Below are positions 1 to 9,081 of a stretch of DNA of 64,000 nucleotides, piece by piece. The notes under the pieces are model-generated. The model did no database searches. It was not told the origin of the DNA and saw only the letters and a program-made list of their open reading frames with translations. The DNA comes from Oceanithermus profundus DSM 14977 (lineage in GTDB: Bacteria > Deinococcota > Deinococci > Deinococcales > Marinithermaceae), in the NCBI RefSeq assembly GCF_000183745.1, contig NC_014761.1, forward strand, positions 1,798,001 through 1,862,000. The letters run 5' to 3'. Every line of letters starts with the position of its first letter. The first letter of the stretch is position 1. Position numbers and translations under genes: made by a program.

Positions 1-1
1 C

Positions 2-466
2 TGGGGGCGGATGGTGGCCCGGGTAAACGACCGCGACGCCCTGGAGGCGCTGCTCGAGCACAAGCAGTTCATGGGCTACCAGCACCAGCTCTACTACCTG
101 CAAGAGTTCGTGGAAAAACCGGGCCGCGACGTCCGCGTCTTCGTGGTCGGCGACGAACCGGTGGCCGCCATCTACCGCTCGAGCGCCCACTGGATCACCA
201 ACACCGCCCGCGGCGCGGTGGCCGAGAACTGCCCGGTCACCGACGAACTGGCCGAGATCAGCCTGGCCGCGGCGGCGGCCGTCGGCGGCGGGGTGCTGGC
301 GGTGGACGTCTTCGAGTCGGAACGCGGCCTGCTGGTCAACGAGGTCAACCACACCATGGAGTTCAAGAACTCGGTGAGCGTTACCGGAGTGGACATCCCC
401 GGCAAGATCCTGAGCTACGCCGCCGCCCTCGGCCAAGCCGCGGCAGAGGCGGAGCGGCCGCGCTAA
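2..466 (+). CDS. lysX: LysW--alpha-aminoadipate ligase LysX, 3' part (starts left of window)
   Basis: ATP-grasp ligase that joins alpha-aminoadipate to the C-terminal glutamate of the carrier protein LysW, the first committed step of LysW-dependent lysine synthesis. The 154 visible residues are the C-terminal half of a RimK-type ATP-grasp domain: the [19 protein letters not shown] strand region, WITNTARGA, and the metal/ligand segment [14 protein letters not shown] near the end, which is typical of LysX rather than of RimK. The open frame runs off the left edge, so the start is not seen. The stop overlaps by four bases with the convergent gene that follows. The pathway partners lysY, lysZ, lysJ and lysK are downstream in this window. 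lysW itself is not visible and is presumably upstream. Confidence 0.9.
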   Translation, partial: WGRMVARVNDRDALEALLEHKQFMGYQHQLYYLQEFVEKPGRDVRVFVVGDEPVAAIYRSSAHWITNTARGAVAENCPVTDELAEISLAAAAAVGGGVLAVDVFESERGLLVNEVNHTMEFKNSVSVTGVDIPGKILSYAAALGQAAAEAERPR

Positions 467-999
467 CGCGCGGCCGCTACCTTGCTCACGTAGAACGTCC
501 GGTAAGCGTGCGGCAGCTGCTCGGCGAAGAGCACCCGGACCTCGCCGCTCGTTACCAAGGGACGGGCAGACGCTTCACGGTGCCCGTAGGACACGAAGGC
601 GCTGAAGGGGTCGCTCCCGGGCATGAACCGCAGGCTCCAACCCGCCCAGTGGTCGGGCCGGGCCTCGATGTAGAGGAGCGGGTTGTAGGCACGGTCGTCC
701 CAAACGACGGCCGAAAAGACCAGATCGGAGCGGCCCGCGACCGGAACCCAGACCTGATAGGAGACGTTCGGCGTGAGGCGGTAGAACCGCAGGTCCGCCC
801 AAGCCCCCTCCCAGTCGAAGGTCAGGCCGTCCTGAGCGAGCACCGCGAAGACGTCCGCGAGCTGTTCCTTGACGACCTGAACGACGGATTCGGGCGCGGG
901 CTCGAGCCGTTCGGAGCCAAAGTAGGTCATGTTGGGGGGAACCTGGCCGAACGCCCCCAGGGCCAGCACCAGCACCGCAACGGCGATCACACGTTTCAT
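463..999 (-). CDS. Small secreted protein of unknown function
   Basis: A 178-residue protein whose first 18 residues ([18 protein letters not shown]) form a clear Sec signal peptide, so it is probably exported. The ATG at 999 is chosen over an upstream ATG because it is preceded by an AAAGGGGG ribosome-binding site and gives a proper signal peptide. No family is recognised. The mature part is rich in aromatic residues and beta-strand-like segments such as [17 protein letters not shown]. It is convergent with lysX and overlaps its stop by four bases. It resembles in general style, but not obviously in sequence, the secreted proteins at 14.0-15.2 kb. Confidence 0.7.
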   Translation of the reverse strand: MKRVIAVAVLVLALGAFGQVPPNMTYFGSERLEPAPESVVQVVKEQLADVFAVLAQDGLTFDWEGAWADLRFYRLTPNVSYQVWVPVAGRSDLVFSAVVWDDRAYNPLLYIEARPDHWAGWSLRFMPGSDPFSAFVSYGHREASARPLVTSGEVRVLFAEQLPHAYRTFYVSKVAAAR

Positions 1000-1189
1000 G
1001 ATCCAAACCCCCTTTGGAATCGCTTTGCATTCTACCATCGTTGTCTAGACCATATATGAGAACAGGACCGTTGCGAGCCGATCCAGGTGGCGGTAGAGCG
1101 TCGGAGCCCAAACCTCGCCGGCGGCCTGACCCGAGCCCAGACGCCCCTGCCGCGGCCGCGGGCTCCGTTCGGGTATCCTGCGCTTGAGG

Positions 1190-1684
1190 ATGCTCTACAC
1201 CCTGGGCCACTCCAACCTGCCGCTCGAGCGCTTTCTCGAGCTCCTCAGCACCCACAACGTCGAGGTGGTGGTGGACGTTCGCGCCCGCCCCTTCTCGCGT
1301 CGCAACCCCCAGTACAACCACCGGCCCTTCGCCGAGGCGCTGCAGGAGGCCGGTTTCGGTTACGTCTGGATGGGCGACCGGCTCGGGGGCGTGCCCCACG
1401 GCAGCCGCCAGAAGCTAAACGTGGAGGCGCGCCTGCGCGACCCGGAGTTTCGTGAGGGCCTGGAGACGCTGGTGGAGCTCGCCAGCCGGCACGCTGTGGC
1501 CCTGGTCTGCGCGGAGGAGGACCCGCGCCGCTGCCACCGCCGCTTCCTGGTGGTGCGCGGCCTGATCGAGTTCAGCGCCCTGGAAGCGGAGGAGGTGGGC
1601 CACATTCGCGCAGACGGCCGCCTCGTCACCGAGGCCCAGCTTCGGGCGGAGGAGGCGCCGCTGTTTTCGGGTCGGCTGGATTAG
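1190..1684 (+). CDS. DUF488-family protein
   Basis: A 164-residue protein with the hallmarks of DUF488: N-terminal YTLGHSN, then VVVDVRARPFSRRNPQYN, GYVWMGDRLGG, and the C-terminal cysteine motif CAEEDPRRCHRRFL. Members are cytosolic and of unsettled function; the conserved Cys/His cluster suggests metal binding or catalysis. A TATCCT box at 1174-1179 lies upstream without a convincing ribosome-binding site, so the gene may be leaderless. An in-frame TTG at 1184 is an alternative start. The last 59 bases overlap the 3' end of the convergent membrane-protein gene, a long overlap for two real genes, but both frames carry protein-like sequence to the end. Confidence 0.8.
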   Translation: MLYTLGHSNLPLERFLELLSTHNVEVVVDVRARPFSRRNPQYNHRPFAEALQEAGFGYVWMGDRLGGVPHGSRQKLNVEARLRDPEFREGLETLVELASRHAVALVCAEEDPRRCHRRFLVVRGLIEFSALEAEEVGHIRADGRLVTEAQLRAEEAPLFSGRLD

Positions 1685-2672
1685 GCGCTTTCGTCGCTTG
1701 GCTGGCCGGCGGCCGCAGCCAGCCTTTTTGCAGGCCGAGCGAAAGCGGCGTCATTCCGACCAGATAGCCCATAACGAAGGCGTAGACGTTGAGCCGGGCG
1801 ATGCCCAGCACGTTCAGCGTTTCGGCCGCCGCGAGCCCGAGCGCGGTGAGGATGACCAGGCCGCGCACGAAGTGGTCCAGGTCGCGCGAGGGAGCGTTCA
1901 GGGCCAGCGCGGACGTGGCGCTTGCGGCCGCCATGGCCCAGATGAGGAAGAGGTTGAGCTCGAAGGAGGCTTCGGTTGCGAAGGGGCTGTTGATCCACAA
2001 GATGATGGCGAGCACAATCCCCATAAAAACGGCCGTCTGGACGGTCCAGCGCCCGTCGCACGCCGCCCAGCGGCAGAACGCTCGCGGCTGGGTGACCGCG
2101 AAGAAGACCAGGCCCAGGCCGAAGAGCAAGGTAACGCCGAGCGCCAAATCGGTGCGCCGTGCCCGCCGGTTTTCGAGGGACTGGAGGTAGGCGTAGGTGG
2201 CCGGCAGCCGGTCGCGGAAGATGCGCTCGCCCGCGCGGTCGTAGGCCGCGTCGGCGCCCGGGGGCACGTTCATGACGATGGCGTTCGCTCCCTGCAAAAC
2301 GCCGTCCAGGCTCCACGACACGGCCCGGATGCCGTAGGGAAACGCTTCCTCGCCGCCTGCCTCGAGCACCACCCGGGGGTTTGCCAGCCGGTCGTTTTCG
2401 AGCTCGAGCTCCAGCGTCACGGTCCACGGGCGCATAGCGGGAACGTGGGTTTCGGGCACCCGCACCCACGCGAGCTCGGGATCCGAAGGAAGCCGGTCCA
2501 GCCGCGCGCGCGTCAAGTCGAGGTGCACCCCGTCGGCCGCAAGGGCTTCGAGTAGGTCCGGATACGCGGCGTGCAGCTGCGCCGCCGGATCGAGAGCGCG
2601 CACCACCGGAGCGAAGGCGAGGAACAACAGCAACGGCAGCCACGATGCGCGGAATATCTTGGGCGGCAACAC
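1626..2672 (-). CDS. Membrane protein of unknown function with an exported N-terminal domain
   Basis: A 348-residue protein. An N-terminal hydrophobic segment (residues about 8-26) acts as signal or anchor, residues 27-170 form a likely extracytoplasmic domain, and four hydrophobic helices follow at about 176-195, 212-232, 242-260 and 270-310, before a proline- and alanine-rich tail. No family is recognised. It starts at GTG 2672, supported by a strong AAGGAGGG site five bases upstream. The tail overlaps the DUF488 gene on the other strand. The exported part has two-strand patterns similar in style to the secreted protein at 463-999 (both begin with a Pro/Asp-containing domain after the signal), but homology cannot be claimed by eye. 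Confidence 0.7.
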   Translation of the reverse strand: MLPPKIFRASWLPLLLFLAFAPVVRALDPAAQLHAAYPDLLEALAADGVHLDLTRARLDRLPSDPELAWVRVPETHVPAMRPWTVTLELELENDRLANPRVVLEAGGEEAFPYGIRAVSWSLDGVLQGANAIVMNVPPGADAAYDRAGERIFRDRLPATYAYLQSLENRRARRTDLALGVTLLFGLGLVFFAVTQPRAFCRWAACDGRWTVQTAVFMGIVLAIILWINSPFATEASFELNLFLIWAMAAASATSALALNAPSRDLDHFVRGLVILTALGLAAAETLNVLGIARLNVYAFVMGYLVGMTPLSLGLQKGWLRPPASQATKAPNPADPKTAAPPPPEAGPR

Positions 2673-2696
2673 GATCCCTCCTTGAAATCAGTATAG

Positions 2697-3812
<1,116 letters not shown>

Positions 3813-3856
3813 GACCGGGCCGGGCAAAGCGATAAGCAGCCGGTCCGTTGTGGGAA

Positions 3857-3892
3857 GAACCTATAGGAGGGTTAAAACCCTCCCATAGGTTC
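3857..3892. repeat. Strong inverted repeat / hairpin after lysY
   Basis: Arms GAACCTAT and ATAGGTTC (8 bp) enclose a second pair GGAGGGTT and AACCCTCC (8 bp), separated by a single A/C mismatch, with a two-base centre. It lies 45 bases after the lysY stop. There is no T-run, so it is either a factor-dependent or folded 3' end, or part of the repeat-rich spacer to 4251. Confidence 0.7.
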
Positions 3893-3934
3893 CGAACGCT
3901 TCGTACGGTTGCCTTGGTCGGGTCGCCGCCCTGC

Positions 3935-4076
3935 CCCGGACTTGATCCGGGATCCAGCCTCGCAAAAAGCCAAGATCAGGTTGCAACAAACCGACCCGCG
4001 CAAACTGTTATTCACGGCCGGGCGTTCGGGCCATACAACGCCGACAACCCCCACCCCGACCCTCCCCCAGGGGAGG
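3935..4076. repeat. Palindromic intergenic repeat region
   Basis: The 439-base gap between lysY and the radical SAM gene contains no credible gene. It holds a palindrome CCCGGA-CTTGA-TCCGGG at 3935-3951 and a second, CCTCCCC-CA-GGGGAGG, at 4061-4076 inside a CCCCACCCCGACCC-rich stretch. Such units look like dispersed REP-type elements. The rest of the gap (4077-4235) shows no clear feature. Confidence 0.5.
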
Positions 4077-4237
4077 ATGCGGTGTTTGCGACCGCCAAGC
4101 CGTGACGCCACGCAATCGCTGTTCCGCCCTTGCGGGGGACACACGGTTTACCCCTACCACGTACGGCGAACCACTTACCGCGTACCAGTTTTGGATCCGC
4201 CCCCGCGCGACCTGCACGCTGGCTTTACTCGGCCCGT

Positions 4238-4251
4238 TATTGTGATAAAAT
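4238..4251 (+). promoter_or_regulatory. Candidate -10 region of the AmmeMemoRadiSam operon
   Basis: Two overlapping -10 candidates: TATTGT at 4238-4243, which fits a leaderless start at 4252, and TAAAAT at 4246-4251, 16 bases after TTTACT, which would favour the internal ATG at 4288. The choice decides the start of the radical SAM protein. Confidence 0.45.
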
Positions 4252-5361
<1,110 letters not shown>

Positions 5362-5374
5362 AAAGGAGAAGGCG

Positions 5375-6157
5375 ATGGTACGCAAACCCGCAGTGGCCGG
5401 AAGTTTCTACCCGGCCGAACCCATGCAGCTGGCCCGGATGGTCGACGAACTCCTGGCCATGGCCACCAGGCCGCCCGCCCACGCCCCCAAGGCGGTGGTG
5501 GCCCCCCACGCCGGCTACGTCTACTCGGGACCGGTGGCGGCGTACAGTTTCCGGGCGCTCGAGCCGCTGGCCGGAAAGACCCCTACGGTCTTCCTGATGG
5601 GCCCCGCGCACTACCTCGCCTTCGAAGGGGTTTCCACCGGAACCTACACCTACTGGGAAACGCCCCTGGGGCAGGTACCGGTGGACACCGAGCGCGTGGG
5701 GGCGCTGCTCGAGCGCTCGGCGCTCTTCACCACCGCCGACGAACCCCACCAGCCGGAACACAGCCTGGAGGTGGAGCTGCCCTTCCTGCAGGCCGTCCTG
5801 GGCGGGTTCAAGCTGGTGCCGCTGCTCTTCGGGCTGGTCGACCCGCTGGCCGTCGCCGGCCACCTGGAGGCGGTGCTGCGCCCCGGGGACGTGCTGGTGG
5901 TGAGCACCGACCTCTCCCACTACCACCCCGACGCCGAAGCGCGGAAGCTCGACGCCGCCACGCTGGAGACCGCCCTGGCGCTGGACGCCCGGGGCCTCTC
6001 GCACCGCGAGGCCTGCGGCCGTCACCCCTGGGCCGCCCTCACCGCGCTGGCCGACCGGCGCTCCTGGCGGCCCGAGCTCCTGGCCTACGCCACCAGCGGC
6101 GACACCTCCGGCGACCGTTCGCGGGTCGTGGGCTACGCCGCGCTGCGTTACGACTGA
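5375..6157 (+). CDS. amrB: AmmeMemoRadiSam system protein B (Memo-like, LigB fold)
   Basis: A 260-residue member of the MEMO1 family, related to non-haem-iron class III dioxygenases. Visible signatures: RKPAVAGSFYP at the N-terminus, APHAGYVYSGPVAAYSF, LMGPAHYLAFEGVS, EHSLEVELPFLQ and VVSTDLSHYHP, giving the conserved histidines of the metal pocket. A good AAAGGAGAAGGC site precedes the ATG. It is second in the triad operon. Family proteins bind metal, but the bacterial reaction is not settled. Confidence 0.9.
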   Translation: MVRKPAVAGSFYPAEPMQLARMVDELLAMATRPPAHAPKAVVAPHAGYVYSGPVAAYSFRALEPLAGKTPTVFLMGPAHYLAFEGVSTGTYTYWETPLGQVPVDTERVGALLERSALFTTADEPHQPEHSLEVELPFLQAVLGGFKLVPLLFGLVDPLAVAGHLEAVLRPGDVLVVSTDLSHYHPDAEARKLDAATLETALALDARGLSHREACGRHPWAALTALADRRSWRPELLAYATSGDTSGDRSRVVGYAALRYD

Positions 6158-6169
6158 ACCTATGAAGCC

Positions 6170-6751
6170 ATGAAGGAAAACCTGCTCAACCACGAGGAAA
6201 AACGAAGGCTGCTCGACGTGGCCGAGTCGGCCATCGAAAACGCCCTTAACGGCGGTCCGCTGCACCCGCCGGCGCTTGCGGGCCTGCCCCCGCGGCTGGC
6301 GCAGCCGGGGGCCAGCTTCGTCACCCTCACCCAGGGCGGGCGGTTGCGCGGCTGCATCGGCAGCCTCGAGCCGGTTCGGCCGCTGGCCGAGGACACCCAC
6401 CGCAACGCCCTGGCCGCCGCCTTCCGCGACCCGCGCTTCCCTCCGCTCGCGGCGCACGAGTGGCCGCGCACCGACGTGGAGGTGAGCGTGCTCTCGCCGC
6501 CCGAGCCGCTTCCGTACGAGAGCCTGGACGACCTGATCCGGAAGCTCAGCCCGGAGATGGGGCTGGTGCTCGAGCATCCGCGCGGCCGCGCCACCTACCT
6601 GCCCCAGGTCTGGCAGCAGCTGCCCGACCCCGAGCGCTTCCTGGCCTCGCTGGCCCAGAAAGCCGGGCTTTCCCCGAGCGTCTACGCCGACCCCGCCACC
6701 CGGCTCGCCTTCTACACGGTCGAGAAGTTCACCCGCCGCGACCTGGCGTAG
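6170..6751 (+). CDS. amrA: AmmeMemoRadiSam system protein A (AMMECR1 domain)
   Basis: A 193-residue AMMECR1-domain protein. The diagnostic LRGCIG motif is at residues 59-64, followed by the usual AFRDPRFPPL and EVSVLSPPEPL segments and GRATYLPQVW. Function of the family is not established. It lies 12 bases after the Memo-like gene. The 3' part of this gene has a diverged second copy at 6889-7116, and the gene immediately downstream in both copies is (or was) the arginine kinase, so amrA-argK adjacency existed in two diverged lineages. Confidence 0.9.
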   Translation: MKENLLNHEEKRRLLDVAESAIENALNGGPLHPPALAGLPPRLAQPGASFVTLTQGGRLRGCIGSLEPVRPLAEDTHRNALAAAFRDPRFPPLAAHEWPRTDVEVSVLSPPEPLPYESLDDLIRKLSPEMGLVLEHPRGRATYLPQVWQQLPDPERFLASLAQKAGLSPSVYADPATRLAFYTVEKFTRRDLA

Positions 6752-6769
6752 GCCTATACTCGGGGCGAG

Positions 6770-6880
6770 ATGGCCTACCCCAACCCCGGCGGCGGCTCGC
6801 TGCTCGCCCGCTACCTGACCCCCGAGGTCTGGGCCGAACTCGAGGACCGCGAGACCCGCTACGGCGTGCGGCTCGAATAA
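6770..6880 (+). pseudogene. 5' fragment of an arginine kinase gene
   Basis: Thirty-six codons then a stop (MAYPNPGGGSLLARY onward), closely matching the first 36 codons of the intact kinase at 9082, with about 12 differences in 107 bases by eye. The upstream TATACT box (6755-6760) is also at the same nine-base distance as in the intact copy (9067-9072). After GTGCGGCTCGA the match ends abruptly and the reading frame stops. This is the remnant of the original arginine kinase gene next to amrA. Confidence 0.85.
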
Positions 6881-6888
6881 ACCAGCAT

Positions 6889-7116
6889 GATGCCTTGATC
6901 CAGAAGCTCACACCCGAGATGGGCCGGTGCCCAAAACACCCGCCCGGCCGCGCCACCTACCTGCCCCAGGTCTGGGAGCAGATTCCCGATCCGAAACGCT
7001 TCCTGGCCTCACTGGCCCGGAAAGCCGGACTTGACTCTACGGTGTACAGTGATCCTACTATTAATTTTTCTGTTTATTATGTTGATATTATTAAGTATTT
7101 GCTACGTCGGGTATAA
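6889..7116 (+). pseudogene. Diverged 3' fragment of an AMMECR1 gene
   Basis: Seventy-five codons without a start, homologous to the end of amrA: LIQKLTPEMG, GRATYLPQVWEQIPDPKRF and LASLARKAGL match amrA residues from about 121 on. The first 155 bases are GC-rich like the host. From about 7042 the DNA turns AT-rich, while the protein still aligns (VYSDPTINFSVYYV against VYADPATRLAFYTV). The last bases overlap the 3' end of the convergent reverse-transcriptase gene. It is a piece of a foreign or paralogous amrA brought in with the RT segment. Confidence 0.8.
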
Positions 7117-8985
7117 ACGCGCTGATACTCCACCCCGACCTTTACGCGAAACGCCGAGCAGGCGATCTGCCGCTCTTATATGCCTTTTCCATTTGAATAT
7201 TTCTATTTTTCTATCCCACATTTCTTGAATAAGTTCGCCAATGCCTTCTCCTGAGTTTTTAATCGGTATTTTCAACTGATCTACGTCAGGCCATGGAGCG
7301 AAATGCAAGCTATAGTAGAAAAGCCAGTCTTCACTTTTAAATGCATCTTCCATAGTAGAAAAGCGGGCAATTGAGGTTTCCGAATTGTCGATACGGTATT
7401 TTAGATTAACTATATAGCTCTTCACTTTTTCTGATCCTATCTGCTTCGACCACCAATATGAATAGCTGAGCAACTGCAATATTGTTACCGTGTCACGTAC
7501 TGTAGCAAATAACTTATCCATAATTTCATCCGAGATCAATATTTTGAAATGCATAGCTAACCACAGACTCCATGCAAGTTCAAAATGGTGATCGCTCAAC
7601 ACCGTCGCATTATCTATTATATTCTCTAACGCTACTTTTAAATACTTAGGGCTGTATCTTTGCCATTTTTCATACCACAAATATACGTCAGTGATTACAT
7701 CTATATATTGAGGATATGCCGTGAGTAGAGAACTAAGTTGCATATCTAAATACAAATAATATTCTTTTTGATCATTCATTAAATATGGTTTACCGTAACC
7801 CTTTGATGGGTATATTCGATTATTAAAATGTAATCTTCTAAGACCGTAAGTAATGACAGATTTATGTGGATTTTCATCTTGCAGTTGCCTAATAATCGCT
7901 AAATAATTTTTCAAATTCCAATAATCTATTTCAATGTATTTAAATTTATCTCTTTTTGCATATTTTCTATCTTGTTCACTAAACTCGTACATCTTTTCTT
8001 GCCCATCTGGCATAAAACTAGATATTCTTTCTGTCCAAGTATCATGTCGTATAGACGATGTTGTCGTCACGTTGAACTTCGCCTCATTAGGTGTTAAATT
8101 CCAAATGCGAAATGCTTTTCTTGCAGCTGCTAGAATCTCCTGAGGATTGCTATTAGTATATATGTGTATATCATCAACATGCCTAATTATAAAGAAATCG
8201 CCGTGCTTTCTTTGCTTAAGTTCTGCTATAAGACTTTTTATGATTGCTTTCCCTATTAACTCGGCAGCAACAAATGATGAATCTGGACCAATTGGAATAC
8301 CATATGTTTCAGCTGATTGAGCAGACCTTATGACGGTATCCAAGCTCCTTCCAGCCTCATAGCGCTCCTTCTCATCACTAGAGCAATTATTGCATTTATT
8401 TTTTGCATTATCTTTTCCAGCCAGCGCCCATTCAAATGAATGTGTATATATTGATGAGTAATATGATTGTATATCAACTTTAACCATATATTTATACGCA
8501 ATATGTATGCTATCCAATAGCGTGGAAATATTCGTATGTGTCATCGCGGGATTTATATACCGTATTTTTTCAGGATCCTCGAGCGGTAAGGAGGATTCAA
8601 TACAGCATTCGATATCTTCTACTAGCACCGAGCGGAAGAGTGGCCATCTATTTTTCAATTCGGTTCCAATACGGATTATTGAAACGGGATTCAATACGTG
8701 GCCAATGCGCCTCCTACCTTCGATTCCCGGTCGGGGAAATGTAAATACCACCGGGGCAAATTTATCGTTGGTGCCGATAGCTAAATTTGTTATAGTACTT
8801 ATCTTTTGAGATAAGGAGTGCATAGAAAATGACGGGGGGAGGCCTGCAGGCAATGCACCGTAACGGATAAATTTTAGTAAACTCCACTTCTTAGGAATTA
8901 AACCCGGTAGTGAATCCAACTGCATGTTGCGTTTATACTTATCACGAAACCGTCCTTGGAACTTATTTGTGCAGGCCTTTCCCAT
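7102..8985 (-). CDS. Abi/DRT-like (unknown-group) reverse transcriptase
   Basis: A 627-residue RNA-directed DNA polymerase with strongly AT-rich codons in a GC-rich genome, a clear sign of transfer. RT motifs: A, VKVDIQSYYSSIYTHSFEW (168-186, D171); B, GIPIGPDSSFVAAE (229-242); C, RHVDD (268-272); D-like, LTPNEAKF (297-304). The SIYTHS and GIPIGP words are typical of abortive-infection and defence-associated RTs (AbiK/AbiA/DRT, 'unknown group') rather than group II intron or retron RTs. Residues 310-627 have no maturase or HNH motif and look helical, as in that class. Motif C has histidine where Y/F is usual. The ATG at 8985 lies five bases after a TAATAT box. No partner protein gene is adjacent, so it would be a single-protein system, possibly with a non-coding RNA. 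Confidence 0.8.
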   Translation of the reverse strand: MGKACTNKFQGRFRDKYKRNMQLDSLPGLIPKKWSLLKFIRYGALPAGLPPSFSMHSLSQKISTITNLAIGTNDKFAPVVFTFPRPGIEGRRRIGHVLNPVSIIRIGTELKNRWPLFRSVLVEDIECCIESSLPLEDPEKIRYINPAMTHTNISTLLDSIHIAYKYMVKVDIQSYYSSIYTHSFEWALAGKDNAKNKCNNCSSDEKERYEAGRSLDTVIRSAQSAETYGIPIGPDSSFVAAELIGKAIIKSLIAELKQRKHGDFFIIRHVDDIHIYTNSNPQEILAAARKAFRIWNLTPNEAKFNVTTTSSIRHDTWTERISSFMPDGQEKMYEFSEQDRKYAKRDKFKYIEIDYWNLKNYLAIIRQLQDENPHKSVITYGLRRLHFNNRIYPSKGYGKPYLMNDQKEYYLYLDMQLSSLLTAYPQYIDVITDVYLWYEKWQRYSPKYLKVALENIIDNATVLSDHHFELAWSLWLAMHFKILISDEIMDKLFATVRDTVTILQLLSYSYWWSKQIGSEKVKSYIVNLKYRIDNSETSIARFSTMEDAFKSEDWLFYYSLHFAPWPDVDQLKIPIKNSGEGIGELIQEMWDRKIEIFKWKRHIRAADRLLGVSRKGRGGVSARLYPT

Positions 8986-9066
8986 TTACCATATTAAACA
9001 TTGCCTGTCTCTATTCTTGCAAGGGAATTTGAACGTTGGGAAATCATCCCCCTCGTCCGGCATGAC
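8986..9066. other. AT-rich spacer upstream of the RT and kinase genes
   Basis: Divergent spacer that must hold the RT promoter on the minus strand (TAATAT at 8991-8996, with TTGCAA about 20 bases further upstream). No gene is present. Such a position upstream of an unknown-group RT is where a short associated RNA could lie, but no convincing structure is visible by eye. Confidence 0.4.
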
Positions 9067-9081
9067 TATACTTAGGTAGAG

